Below, in pieces: positions 40,590 through 49,542 of a stretch of 64,000 nucleotides of DNA. Source of the DNA: JAGREO01 sp020446285 (lineage in GTDB: Bacteria > Pseudomonadota > Alphaproteobacteria > Geminicoccales > Geminicoccaceae); contig JAWKVP010000006.1 of the NCBI GenBank assembly GCA_041398005.1, positions 186,001 to 250,000 of the forward strand, given 5' to 3'. The notes beneath the pieces were generated by a model. It was not told where the DNA came from and searched no databases. It saw nothing but the letters and a program-made list of their open reading frames with translations. Numbering within the stretch: the stretch's first letter is position 1; each line of letters opens with the position of its first letter. The translations under genes were made by a program, and so were the position numbers.

Positions 40590-42173
40590 TCAGCCGGACG
40601 GATGGCGGGCCATGGCCGCTTCCGGTTCCAGCCGCAACGCCGACTCGATATCGCATGTCAGGAGACCGTCGCGCACGAGGGCCGCGGCTGCCTCGATATC
40701 GGGTGCGAGCAGCCGGTCGCCCTCGAGCGACGGAACATGCTGACGCAGCCGTTCGAGAACCACCTGAAGACCGGCACTCGTCTTCAGTGGCGTGCGAAAT
40801 TCCACGCCCTGCGCCGCACACATGAATTCGACACCCAAAATGGCATTGAGATTGGCATTCATCCGTCGCAGCCGCAGCGCGCCATGCGCCGACATGCTCA
40901 CATGATCTTCCTGATTGGCCGAGGTCGGCGTCGAGTCGGTCGAACAGGGATGCGCCAGATGCTTGTTCTCGCTCATCAGTGCCGCCGTCGTGACCTCGGC
41001 GATCATCAGCCCGGAATTGAGTCCCGGATCGGGTGTGAGAAAGGGCGGCAGATCGAATGAGAGCGTCGGATCGACCATGAGCGCCACACGTCGTTGTGCG
41101 ATCGCACCGATCTCGGAGAGTGCCAGCGCGATCATGTCGGCGGCGAAGGCGACGGGCTCTCCATGGAAATTGCCGCCGGAAACGATCCGCCCTTCCCCGA
41201 CCAGAACGAGCGGATTGTCGGTGACCGCATTGGCCTCGATCGCGAGTGTCCGCCCCGCGCTGCGCATCAGGTCGATGGCCGCGCCCGTGACCTGTGGCTG
41301 GCAGCGGATGCAGTAGGGATCCTGCACCCGGCTGTCCCCATCACGATGGCTTTCCCGGATCTCGCTGCCCTGCATGAGCGCACGCATGATCCGCGCCACT
41401 TCGATCTGCCCGGGATGGCCGCGCAATTCGTGGATCGAATCCACGAGCGGTGCGGTCGAACCCATGATGGCATCGGTGGAAAGTGAAGCTGAAACGATGG
41501 CCGCCCGCGCATTGCACCAACCTTCGAACAGGCCGGCGAGCGCGCAGGCGGTGGAAAACTGCGTGCCATTGATGAGTGCCAGGCCTTCCTTGGGGCCCAG
41601 CGTGATCGGAACCAGTCCGGCGCGGCGCATGGCTTCCGCACCCGCCATACGCTGGCCGTTGAAGAGCGCTTCGCCCTCGCCGATCATCACAGCCGTCATG
41701 TGAGCGAGCGGTGCAAGATCGCCCGACGCACCGACGGAGCCCTGACGCGGGATCACGGGCAGGACACCGCGCGCCAGCATCGCTTCGATCAGCGCCACCG
41801 TTTCCATGCGCACGCCTGACGCCCCCCGCCCGAGCGAAAGCAGCTTGAGCGTCATCATCAACCGCACGGTCGACGAATCGAGCGGTTCACCGACACCGCA
41901 GCAATGGGAGAGGATCAGATTGCGCTGGAGAAGGGCCGTGTCATCCGCAGCGATCTTGACGCTGGCGAGCTTGCCGAAGCCGGTGTTCACACCGTAAACG
42001 GCTTCCTCACCGCGCGCGGCAGCCGCGACGAGCGCCGCTGCCGCCTCGATCGCCGGCCGTGCGCGATCGTCCAGGCGGGCCGCCAGCCCCGAGCGCCAGA
42101 TCCGTTCGAGGTCCTCGAGCCGCACCGCGCCCGGCTCAAGTCGCACCGCGCCCGGAATGAGTGTGGCGCTCAT
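40590..42173 (-). CDS. hutH: Histidine ammonia-lyase
   Basis: A 527-residue enzyme that removes ammonia from histidine to give trans-urocanate, the entry step. The self-made MIO cofactor comes from Ala149-Ser150-Gly151 in QGSVGASGDLAPLAHM; YGVNTGFGKL (60-69), RNLILSHCCG and NQEDHVSM are present. The N-terminus contains a duplicated seven-residue unit (GAVRLEP, encoded at 42121-42155), so it is about 15 residues longer than usual. The ATG at 42173 overlaps the hutI stop (ATGA). Confidence 0.97.
   Translation of the reverse strand: MSATLIPGAVRLEPGAVRLEDLERIWRSGLAARLDDRARPAIEAAAALVAAAARGEEAVYGVNTGFGKLASVKIAADDTALLQRNLILSHCCGVGEPLDSSTVRLMMTLKLLSLGRGASGVRMETVALIEAMLARGVLPVIPRQGSVGASGDLAPLAHMTAVMIGEGEALFNGQRMAGAEAMRRAGLVPITLGPKEGLALINGTQFSTACALAGLFEGWCNARAAIVSASLSTDAIMGSTAPLVDSIHELRGHPGQIEVARIMRALMQGSEIRESHRDGDSRVQDPYCIRCQPQVTGAAIDLMRSAGRTLAIEANAVTDNPLVLVGEGRIVSGGNFHGEPVAFAADMIALALSEIGAIAQRRVALMVDPTLSFDLPPFLTPDPGLNSGLMIAEVTTAALMSENKHLAHPCSTDSTPTSANQEDHVSMSAHGALRLRRMNANLNAILGVEFMCAAQGVEFRTPLKTSAGLQVVLERLRQHVPSLEGDRLLAPDIEAAAALVRDGLLTCDIESALRLEPEAAMARHPSG
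42121..42155 (-). repeat. 21-bp tandem duplication at the hutH start
   Basis: CGCACCGCGCCCGG occurs at 42121-42134 and again at 42142-42155, a 21-bp period. It doubles the heptapeptide GAVRLEP near the N-terminus of HutH and keeps the frame. Confidence 0.8.
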
Positions 42174-43450
42174 CGGCGCAGCTCCAGCCGGCCCTCGAAC
42201 ATGCGGGCGAAAAGCGGATTGAAACCGATGCGGTAGGACAGCTCGGCCGGATGCCCGACATCGAAGATTGCCAGATCCGCCACCATTCCGGCCTGAATAC
42301 GGCCCCGATCGGCGATACCGAGTGCCCGCGCGGCATGATGGGTGACACCAGCCAGCGTTTCGGTGGGCGTCATGCGGAAAAGCGTGCAGGCCATGTTCAT
42401 GGCGAGCAGAAGCGATGCCAGTGGCGACGAGCCGGGATTGCAGTCGGTGGCGACCGCCATCGGCACGCCATGCTCGCGGAAGGCCGCGACCGGCGGCACC
42501 TTCGTCTCGCGCAATGTGTAGAAGGCACCCGGCAGAAGAACCGCAACGGTACCGGCTGCCGCCATCGCCCGCGCATCGTCGGCGTTCGCGTATTCGAGAT
42601 GATCGGCACTGAGCGCCGCATGGCTTGCGGCAAGCTGCGCGCCGCCCGGATGGGAAAGCTGCTCGGCATGGAGCTTGACCGGCAGGCCGAGGCCGCGCGC
42701 CCTGTCGAAGACACGGGAGATCTGCCCGGGCGTGAACGCGATGCTTTCGCAGAACCCGTCCACGGCATCCACCAGTCCCTCGGCATGCGCCGCTTCGAGT
42801 GCCGGCAGGCAGACCTCGTCGATATAGACATCGGCGCGGCCGCGATGATCGGGCGGAACCGCATGTGCACCGAGGAAGCTGGTCTTCACCCGCACCGGCC
42901 GTTCGCGTTCCAGGCGACGGGCGGCGCGCAACATGCGCAATTCGGTTTCGAGGTCGAGACCGTAGCCCGACTTGATCTCGATGACGGTGACACCCTCGGC
43001 CAACAGGGAATCGATCCTCGGCAGGGCGCTTGCGACGAGGGCATCCTCGTCCGCCTGCCGGGTCGCGCGAACGGTGGAGACGATCCCGCCGCCGGCACGC
43101 GCCACCTCCTCGTAGCTCGCCCCTTCGAGGCGCAACTCGAATTCGCCGGCGCGATGGCCACCATGGACGATATGGGTGTGGCAGTCGATCAGGCCGGGCG
43201 TGACCAGCCGGCCTTCGAGATCCACCTCGTCCCCATCGCGCAAATCCCGCGGCAGATCACCGAAGGCGCCGCACCACGCGATGCGCCCGTCGCGTACCGC
43301 GATCGCACCATTTTCAACAAGACCGGGAGAGGCCGGATCGCCTTCTCGTTCATCCGGGGAAGCGCCGTTCAGGGGAGCCCCACACAGAGTTGCCAAAGTG
43401 GCGTTGCGAAGCAGCATATGCCAATCTCGCGGACTTGAATTCACGGGCAT
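42170..43450 (-). CDS. hutI: Imidazolonepropionase
   Basis: A 426-residue metal hydrolase that opens imidazolonepropionate to N-formimino-L-glutamate. The metal site HTH is at His91 and His93 in LIDCHTHIVHGG; GASYEEVARAGGGIVSTVRATR, IEIKSGYGLDLETELRMLR, HAEQLSHPGGA with His, and VATDCNPGSSP with the active Asp follow. I chose the ATG at 43450 because homologues begin with a short WDxLL-type segment, seen here as DWHMLLRNATLATL; ATG 43417 is the alternative. It is divergent from hutF across 68 bases with an operator-like dyad. Confidence 0.95.
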   Translation of the reverse strand: MPVNSSPRDWHMLLRNATLATLCGAPLNGASPDEREGDPASPGLVENGAIAVRDGRIAWCGAFGDLPRDLRDGDEVDLEGRLVTPGLIDCHTHIVHGGHRAGEFELRLEGASYEEVARAGGGIVSTVRATRQADEDALVASALPRIDSLLAEGVTVIEIKSGYGLDLETELRMLRAARRLERERPVRVKTSFLGAHAVPPDHRGRADVYIDEVCLPALEAAHAEGLVDAVDGFCESIAFTPGQISRVFDRARGLGLPVKLHAEQLSHPGGAQLAASHAALSADHLEYANADDARAMAAAGTVAVLLPGAFYTLRETKVPPVAAFREHGVPMAVATDCNPGSSPLASLLLAMNMACTLFRMTPTETLAGVTHHAARALGIADRGRIQAGMVADLAIFDVGHPAELSYRIGFNPLFARMFEGRLELRR

Positions 43451-43458
43451 GAACCGAA

Positions 43459-43472
43459 TATGTATGCACATA
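43459..43472. promoter_or_regulatory. Candidate HutC operator between hutI and hutF
   Basis: TATGTATGCACATA: an inverted repeat (TATGT...ACATA) in the 68-base gap between divergent hutI and hutF. HutC of the GntR family binds TGTAT-nn-ACA-like dyads, and hutC is encoded two genes away. Urocanate release from HutC is the known control in other bacteria. Confidence 0.55.
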
Positions 43473-43518
43473 ATTTGACTGTCAAGCGGATCAGGAATCC
43501 GGAAAGGGCGCGCGGGCG

Positions 43519-44901
43519 ATGCAGAGGCTATGGGCGAAACAGGCACTGACAGCTGATGGCTGGAAAGAGAATATCTGCATCGAGATCAACGATGACGGAC
43601 GGATCGGCGCGGTTGCAGCCTGTGAACCGGGAACGCGATCGCAGCCTGCCGATGCGACGGAAACCGGCGTCCTGCTCCCCGCACCGGCCAATCTCCACAG
43701 CCATTCCTTCCAGCGTGCCATGGCCGGGCTCACCGAACGGCGCGGGCCGGATCCGCGCGACAGTTTCTGGACATGGCGGCAGCTCATGTACCGCTTTCTC
43801 GATCGCCTCGATCCGGGCCATATCGAGGCGATCGCCGCGTTCGTGCAGATGGAGATGCTGGAAGCGGGCTTCGGCTGCAATGTCGAATTCCATTACCTGC
43901 ACCACCAGCCGGACGGCACACCTTATGACAGTCTCGCCGAAACGGGCGAACGGATCGCCGCCGCTGCCGAGATCTCGGGTGCGGGCCTGACGCTGCTTCC
44001 CGTGCTCTACCGCCATGGCGGCTGCGACCGGCGGCCGCTCGGCAAGGGCCAGATCCGCTTCGGCAACGATCCGGACCGCTATGCACGGCTGGTCGAGGGA
44101 TCGGGCGCCGCACTGTCGGCATTGCCGCGCGATGCGCGTCTCGGCGTGGCTCCGCATTCACTGCGCGCGGCAACCGTTGACGATCTCTATGCCGCCTCGA
44201 GGCTCGTTCCGGACGGCCCGATCCACATGCATTTCGTCGAACAGACCGCCGAAGTCGCCGAAATCGAGGCCGCCTTCGGAGCGCGGCCGGTACCCTATCT
44301 CCTCGACAATCTGGCGATCGACGAGCGCTGGTGCCTGATCCACTGTACCCAGCTCAGGCCGCGCGAGACACGCGCGCTTGCCCGGGCGGGCGTGGTTGCC
44401 GGGCTTTGTCCGATCACTGAATCGAGTCTTGGCGACGGCATCTTCGATGGCGTTCGCTGGCTCGAGGAGGGTGGTGCATTCGGCGTGGGATCCGATTCCG
44501 ATATCCGCATCTCGCTGGCCGAGGAGCTGCGCACGCTCGAATATTCCCAGCGTCTGCGCGATCACTCCCGGGCGATGCTGGCCACACCCGAACGATCCAC
44601 CGGCAGGCGTCTGTTCGAGGATGCCGCAATCGGCGGTGCGCGCGCGGCCGGGCGCGGAACCGGGCGCATCGAGACCGGGCAGTGGGCGGACCTTCTTGCC
44701 CTCGATACCGGTCATGTCGATCTCGAAGGGCGGGATGGCGACAGCCTCCTCGACACGTTCGTCTTCACGGGCGACAATCGGATGATCGGCGATGTCTGGT
44801 CCGCTGGCCGCCACATGGTGAAGAAGGGCCGGCATGTCCGGCGCGAGGCCATCGAGCAGCGCTACCGCTCGTGCATGCGCGATCTTGCGGGCTCGCTTTG
44901 A
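43519..44901 (+). CDS. hutF: Formimidoylglutamate deiminase
   Basis: A 460-residue amidohydrolase that converts N-formimino-glutamate to N-formyl-glutamate and ammonia. Metal ligands His60 and His62 are in PANLHSHSFQRAMAG; GFGCNVEFHYLHHQPDG, SLRAATVDDL, HMHFVEQTAEV and GSDSDIRISLAEELR follow the family order. The presence of HutF means this genome uses the five-step HutF/HutG pathway and not HutG formiminoglutamase; no hutG is nearby. Its TGA overlaps the TTG start of hutC. Confidence 0.95.
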   Translation: MQRLWAKQALTADGWKENICIEINDDGRIGAVAACEPGTRSQPADATETGVLLPAPANLHSHSFQRAMAGLTERRGPDPRDSFWTWRQLMYRFLDRLDPGHIEAIAAFVQMEMLEAGFGCNVEFHYLHHQPDGTPYDSLAETGERIAAAAEISGAGLTLLPVLYRHGGCDRRPLGKGQIRFGNDPDRYARLVEGSGAALSALPRDARLGVAPHSLRAATVDDLYAASRLVPDGPIHMHFVEQTAEVAEIEAAFGARPVPYLLDNLAIDERWCLIHCTQLRPRETRALARAGVVAGLCPITESSLGDGIFDGVRWLEEGGAFGVGSDSDIRISLAEELRTLEYSQRLRDHSRAMLATPERSTGRRLFEDAAIGGARAAGRGTGRIETGQWADLLALDTGHVDLEGRDGDSLLDTFVFTGDNRMIGDVWSAGRHMVKKGRHVRREAIEQRYRSCMRDLAGSL

Positions 44902-45602
44902 GCGCCGGGCGCCCGCTCAACAACTGGCAGGCCGTGCACGAGGAAGTCCTTCGCCGCATCCACACGCGCGAATGGCGGCCCGGCCAGATCATTCCGGGCG
45001 AGGCCGATCTCGCCGGAGAATTCGGCTGCGCGCGAACGACCGTCAACCGCGCCCTGAGGGCGCTCGCCGATGCCGGTTGGCTCGACCGCCGGCGCAAGGC
45101 GGGAACGCGGGTTGCCCTCAATCCGATGCAGAAGGCGACGCTCGCCATTCCCGTCGCCCGCCACGAAATCGAGGCACGCGGCCAGCGCTACGGATATCGA
45201 CTGCTGGAACGGCGGATGTCTCCGCCTCCGCCGGAGCTCGGCGAACGCCTCGACCTTCCGCCCGAGACCGACATGCTGCATGCCGAGGCGGTGCATCTCG
45301 CCGACGACACGCCGCACCTCTTCGAGGACAGGTGGATAAATGTCGAGGCCGTGCCCGACGTGCTTGATGCCCCCCTCGCGACCATGAGTGCCAATGAGTG
45401 GCTCGTCATCAACGCATCGCTGACCCGTGGCGACATCTCGTTCGGCGCCGTCAATGCAACTGAACGCGAGGCCCGCATCCTTGGAGCGAAGCCCGGCGAA
45501 GCCCTTTTCACCGTCGAGCGCACCACCTTCGAGAGAACGAGGCCGATCACCTGGGTTCGCCTCGTCTTCGCGCCGGGATACCGCATGCACACACGCATCT
45601 GA
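44898..45602 (+). CDS. hutC: GntR-family repressor of histidine utilisation
   Basis: A 234-residue regulator: an N-terminal winged helix (LRRIHTREWRPGQIIPGEAD then LAGEFGCARTTVNRALRALA, about 18-62) and a C-terminal UTRA ligand domain (LLERRMSPPPPELGERLDLP and DRWINVEAVPDVL). HutC senses urocanate and represses hut genes. The start is a TTG whose last two bases begin the hutF stop; an in-frame ATG does not exist near the N-terminus. The product ends ITWVRLVFAPGYRMHTRI, with the YRMxxR tail common in HutC. Confidence 0.92.
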   Translation: MSAGRPLNNWQAVHEEVLRRIHTREWRPGQIIPGEADLAGEFGCARTTVNRALRALADAGWLDRRRKAGTRVALNPMQKATLAIPVARHEIEARGQRYGYRLLERRMSPPPPELGERLDLPPETDMLHAEAVHLADDTPHLFEDRWINVEAVPDVLDAPLATMSANEWLVINASLTRGDISFGAVNATEREARILGAKPGEALFTVERTTFERTRPITWVRLVFAPGYRMHTRI

Positions 45603-45725
45603 CTGCGCGCGTCATGGTCCGGTCACTGCGCGGATCGCGACCCGCAAGGCGATGATTGTGCTTGAAGGGCAGTGTGGCATAGTGTCTCTGTCGAATGGAA
45701 AAGAATCAGGTCGGAGGAAACGTCG

Positions 45726-46547
45726 ATGTGCAATCTTTGCGTCATGCAGTCGGTCAAGCAGCGCATGCTTTCGAGGCGTCACCTTTTCAGGACCGGTGCC
45801 GCCGGTGTTGCTGCCGCTGCCGTGGGTTCGGTCGCAACCGCGCCCGCCGCACTCGCTTCCGGGTACAAGAGCGTTGTCGACATGACCCATGAACTGCACG
45901 AGGACTTTCCCACATGGGAAGGCGTGCAGCAGTTCTTCAAGGAACAGAAGACCTTCTTCGACAAGGACGGCTACAATCTCTTCGAACTCAGGGTCAACGA
46001 GCACACAGGCACGCATATCGATGCGCCCCTGCACTTCTCCGCAGATGGCGGAACGGTGGCCGAGATTCCTGTGGGTGATCTGGTAGCGCCGCTCTGCATC
46101 ATCGACATCAGCGCGCGCGCTCAGGACGATCCCGACAGCCAGCTCACGCCCGATGATCTCAAGGCGTGGATTTCCGAGCATGGCGACATTCCCGACGGCG
46201 CCTGCGTCGCCATGAATTCAGGCTGGGCCGGGCATGCCTCATCCGACATGTTCCGCAATGCCGACGGCGAGGGCACGCAGCATTATCCCGGCTTCCACGT
46301 CGAGGCGGTACAGATGCTGATGGACGAGACCGGCGCGCGGTCGATCGGCGTCGATACGCTCTCCCTCGATTTCGGTCAGTCACCGGACTTCGCGACCCAC
46401 TATGCTTGGCTGCCCTCGGGCCGTTTCGGCATCGAGTGCCTCGCCAATCTCGACGCACTGCCGGCATCCGGAGCAACCATCGTGATCGGCGCTCCGAAGC
46501 ACCGGGGCGGTACGGGCGGACCGGCACGGATCATCGCACTCGCCTGA
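45726..46547 (+). CDS. Exported cyclase-family metallohydrolase
   Basis: A 273-residue protein of the cyclase (kynurenine formamidase-like) family, PF04199. The N-terminus MCNLCVMQSVKQRMLSRRHL has a CxxC pair and then a twin-arginine motif SRRHLFRTG before a hydrophobic stretch, so Tat export is likely. VDMTHELHEDFPTW, the metal motif NEHTGTHIDAPLHF and GVDTLSLDFG are family landmarks. These enzymes cleave formyl-amides or cyclic amides; the substrate here is unknown. GGAGGAAAC precedes the ATG. It follows hutC by 123 bases on the same strand. Confidence 0.85.
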   Translation: MCNLCVMQSVKQRMLSRRHLFRTGAAGVAAAAVGSVATAPAALASGYKSVVDMTHELHEDFPTWEGVQQFFKEQKTFFDKDGYNLFELRVNEHTGTHIDAPLHFSADGGTVAEIPVGDLVAPLCIIDISARAQDDPDSQLTPDDLKAWISEHGDIPDGACVAMNSGWAGHASSDMFRNADGEGTQHYPGFHVEAVQMLMDETGARSIGVDTLSLDFGQSPDFATHYAWLPSGRFGIECLANLDALPASGATIVIGAPKHRGGTGGPARIIALA

Positions 46548-46712
46548 CCGGCGAAACGAAACCACGCAAGAGCGAAGACAGGCATCCACCAAACAACCAC
46601 GCCGCAGCAGGGATCTGCTCCTTGCGTTTGAATGTGTCGACGGCTCCCGTTTGCACGGACGCATTCTGATCGGACTTCGGGTTGTTTGCGGTATGTCCCG
46701 CCAGACGCAAAA

Positions 46713-46738
46713 GGGCCGGCGTGCTGTGACGCCGGCCC
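46713..46738. terminator. Strong hairpin, probable terminator
   Basis: GGGCCGGCGT (46713-46722) and ACGCCGGCCC (46729-46738) form a 10-bp GC stem with a 6-base loop. On the minus strand it is followed by TTTTGCG; on the plus strand by GGTTTGC. It lies between the convergent cyclase and RTX genes and may serve both. Confidence 0.75.
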
Positions 46739-46776
46739 GGTTTGCTCTCGTCTCTCGTCTTTCGCCGTTCGAACGT

Positions 46777-49377
46777 TCAGCTCACGACGTTATTCTCATT
46801 ATTGAAAGTCGTGATTGACAGCGGATCGGTCGATCCGTCGACGCCGACCGGATTGGTGAGATCGAACACCGTGACCATTCGGTGCGCCGAACCGTTTCCA
46901 TCGAGATCGACGCTGACGGTAATGTCATCCGTATCGCCATCACCATCAGTATCAGCGGCGCTCAGGCGGATGAAATCACCCGCATTCGCCTTCGTCGAAT
47001 CGAAGCCCGTTCCGTCGAGGAGCATGTGCAGGTCGAGCACGTCACCATCGTCAGCATTGAAATCGGTGATCGTGTCCGTTCCATCGGAGAGCCCGGTGAC
47101 ACGGAACACGTCACCGTCGCGGCCGCCGGTGAGAACATCCCTGCCGGCACCGCCGACAAGGGTATCATGCCCCCGACCGCCGTCGAGCGTGTCATTGCCC
47201 TCACCGCCATTGATGAAGTCGTTGCCGCTGCGGCCGTAGACCGTATCGTCGCCGCCGGCGGTCGAGACCGAATCGTCGCCGTCGGAAAGGTCGATGACCT
47301 CACTGCCGCTCACGCCGGTGATGGTATTGTCGTCATCGTCGCCGGCGAGGATCCGGTCGGTGACATCGATCGTGGTCTCGGCCCTGGCGCTGGTATTGCC
47401 GTCGAGATCGCGAACCCGCGCTTCGATGGTACGCTCGCCGGCCTCGGGGTCGTCGCCGAGCTCAATGCCGATCGCACTGATGACCTTCTCGTAATTGGCG
47501 ATCGAGTCATTGCCGAAAAGCTTGATCTCGTTCGCCGACTTCACGTCCAGCCTGATGTTGGTGCCGTAGAAGATACTCTCGTCAAGCACCAGCGTGTCGC
47601 CATCGAAATTCGAGGTCAGCCAGACCGTGCTGCCGGACATGACCGTGCTGTCCGCATCGGTGATCTGCGCACCGAGGCCGAGATCGGCATCCTCACCGGT
47701 GAGGTAGACGGTTCTCTGGGTGACCGAACCGAAACGAACGGCATAGACATCATCGTTGAAGTCATTGTCCTTGTTCGCCTTGATATGGTCCTCGAAACCG
47801 ACGATCAGCGATCCGGTCGCGTCATCCCAGCCGGAAACGACATGGCCGACACCGTCCGGATTGAGCGCATTGACGTTCGGTGTATCCTGCCCGCTGTCGG
47901 CGCCGTACAGGGCATGCGCCTTGACGACCGTCTCCACATCATCATCGGAGATGTGCACGAGCACGGGCGGCTGACCGTCATCGATCTTGGCCGGTTCGCC
48001 CGTCAGCGCATTGCGCAGCTCGAAACGGCCACCGGTGAAGATCGACGGATCATTGTCGCGTCCACCGTCGTTGACGAGGAAGAAATTGATCTGCGTGCCC
48101 GCCTCGTGGGTGCCGAGCGACACTTCCGTTCCCGGCTCGAGATCCGCCGGCTGGAAAGGCTGACCGGGCTTGTTGGTGTAGGGGAAGACCGCCCGGACAT
48201 TGATCATCGATCCGTCCGCCGCGATTTCGTGCACGAAGAGCGAATCCACCGAGTAGGACGTCTCGTCGACGAAGCGTACGAAAACCTCGCGACTTTCGTC
48301 GAGGGTCAGGATGTTCTGATCGATGCCATTGATAGCATCGTCGGGGATCCGCTCGCCCTCACCGATGATCGGCAGCTCCGGCGTCGATGGCGGGTTGTAG
48401 CCGTTGTCCTGCTCAACCACGGTCGCGTCAATGTCAGGGCGCAGGGTCAGAACCGGACGATCACCGGTGCTACCGCCTCCATCACCACCGCCACCGTCTC
48501 CACCGCCGCCGCCATCACCGCCGCCATCTCCACCGCCGCCGCCATCACCGCCGCCGTCTCCACCGCCGCCGTCTCCACCGCCGCCGCCGCCATCACCGCC
48601 GCCGCCGCCGCCATCACCGCCGCCGCCATCACCGCCGCCGCCGTCTCCACCGCCATCACCGCCGCCGCCATCTCCACCGCCGCCGTCATCATCATCATCG
48701 GCAAGGCGATCGGCTGTCGGATCAACCGTATCATCCAGAAGATCACCGGCGAAATAGAGTTCGGTCGGCCCGATGGGGCCTAGCGGGTCGAGACCGAGCC
48801 CTATCGAACCCGGATCATACTCTCCGAAAGCAGCGCCACCACCGGTATTCGTGCCGTTCTGCTGCTCGCCGGCAGCGGGCTCAGTGGCGGTGCCATCGAT
48901 ATTTTCCGCGACATAGGTCTCGGCACGCTCGAGCAGGTCCGTCGCGGCAACGGCCGGGCCGTCGAGCAGGGAGAGCGTGTTGACCTGGCCGCCGGAGATG
49001 AAGAAATTCTCCAGTATCAGCACACCGCCATTGCCGAGCGTGACGATCAGGTCGCCACCGTCGACGGCATAGGTCGCGGTGCGCGGGTCGAAGGCCGGAT
49101 CCAGAAGCCGGACATCGGAGCCCTCCTGAACGAGGGCGGTGACCCGCACACCCGCTCCGGGCACCTCGAAATCATCCGGGATGCGGACGATCACATTGTC
49201 TTCCGCCACCTCACCGGCTTCAACCGTTGCGTCGGCCAGCTCGTTTTCCGGCTCACTGTTCGCCAGCGCGCCTTCCGGCACGAGCTCCCGGGGCTCCGCT
49301 TCCGTCGCCTGGGCGACGACGATATGGTCATCCGAGGACAGCTCCGCTATGACCCGCGGCGAGACCTGGTCCTGCAT
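46777..49377 (-). CDS. RTX-type secreted protein with Gly/Asp spacer and DUF4114
   Basis: An 866-residue acidic protein with no N-terminal signal. Residues about 60-135 resemble the BapA-type prefix (VIVRIPDDFEVPGAGVRVTA then LGNGGVLILENFFISGG). Residues 227-302 are almost only Gly and Asp. Residues about 305-560 are beta-rich and include a DUF4114-like block (VGFEDHIKANKDNDFNDDVY). Four RTX nonapeptides follow (GNDFINGGEGNDTLDGG, HDTLVGGAGRDVLTGG, about 745-785), then the type I secretion target tail. It should leave by a type I exporter and fold on Ca2+. No exporter genes are near. AGGAG precedes the ATG at 49377. Confidence 0.85.
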   Translation of the reverse strand: MQDQVSPRVIAELSSDDHIVVAQATEAEPRELVPEGALANSEPENELADATVEAGEVAEDNVIVRIPDDFEVPGAGVRVTALVQEGSDVRLLDPAFDPRTATYAVDGGDLIVTLGNGGVLILENFFISGGQVNTLSLLDGPAVAATDLLERAETYVAENIDGTATEPAAGEQQNGTNTGGGAAFGEYDPGSIGLGLDPLGPIGPTELYFAGDLLDDTVDPTADRLADDDDDGGGGDGGGGDGGGDGGGGDGGGGDGGGGGGDGGGGGGDGGGGDGGGDGGGGGDGGGDGGGGGDGGGGDGGGSTGDRPVLTLRPDIDATVVEQDNGYNPPSTPELPIIGEGERIPDDAINGIDQNILTLDESREVFVRFVDETSYSVDSLFVHEIAADGSMINVRAVFPYTNKPGQPFQPADLEPGTEVSLGTHEAGTQINFFLVNDGGRDNDPSIFTGGRFELRNALTGEPAKIDDGQPPVLVHISDDDVETVVKAHALYGADSGQDTPNVNALNPDGVGHVVSGWDDATGSLIVGFEDHIKANKDNDFNDDVYAVRFGSVTQRTVYLTGEDADLGLGAQITDADSTVMSGSTVWLTSNFDGDTLVLDESIFYGTNIRLDVKSANEIKLFGNDSIANYEKVISAIGIELGDDPEAGERTIEARVRDLDGNTSARAETTIDVTDRILAGDDDDNTITGVSGSEVIDLSDGDDSVSTAGGDDTVYGRSGNDFINGGEGNDTLDGGRGHDTLVGGAGRDVLTGGRDGDVFRVTGLSDGTDTITDFNADDGDVLDLHMLLDGTGFDSTKANAGDFIRLSAADTDGDGDTDDITVSVDLDGNGSAHRMVTVFDLTNPVGVDGSTDPLSITTFNNENNVVS
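48472..48699 (-). repeat. Trinucleotide-type repeat coding a Gly/Asp tract
   Basis: About 228 bases of GGC/GGT/GAT codons encode runs of (Gly)2-6-Asp. The unit lengths vary, giving an imperfect, slippage-prone repeat. Changes occur in multiples of three, so the frame of the RTX gene is kept. Confidence 0.9.
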
Positions 49378-49542
49378 GTCGTGAACTCCTGGATCGAAAC
49401 CGACGTTATGGTTTACGGCTTCAGCCTTATCTTTAACTCAAGCTTAACCTATAGGTGGGATTAATGCTCCTCAATCGCAAAGCGGCCACTGGGTGAATAT
49501 CATGGTGCGTGTTGCACCCCACGCGATCGAGGAGCGATCCGA

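Noticed and set aside
48472..48699. Possible CRISPR array
   Set aside because: The units are 3-18 bases with no unique spacers and are in frame with a gene; it is a low-complexity coding repeat. No CRISPR array is seen anywhere in the window.
48404..48757. Pro/Ser-rich and His/Arg-rich frames on the plus strand
   Set aside because: They are the other frames of the Gly/Asp codon repeat of the RTX gene.
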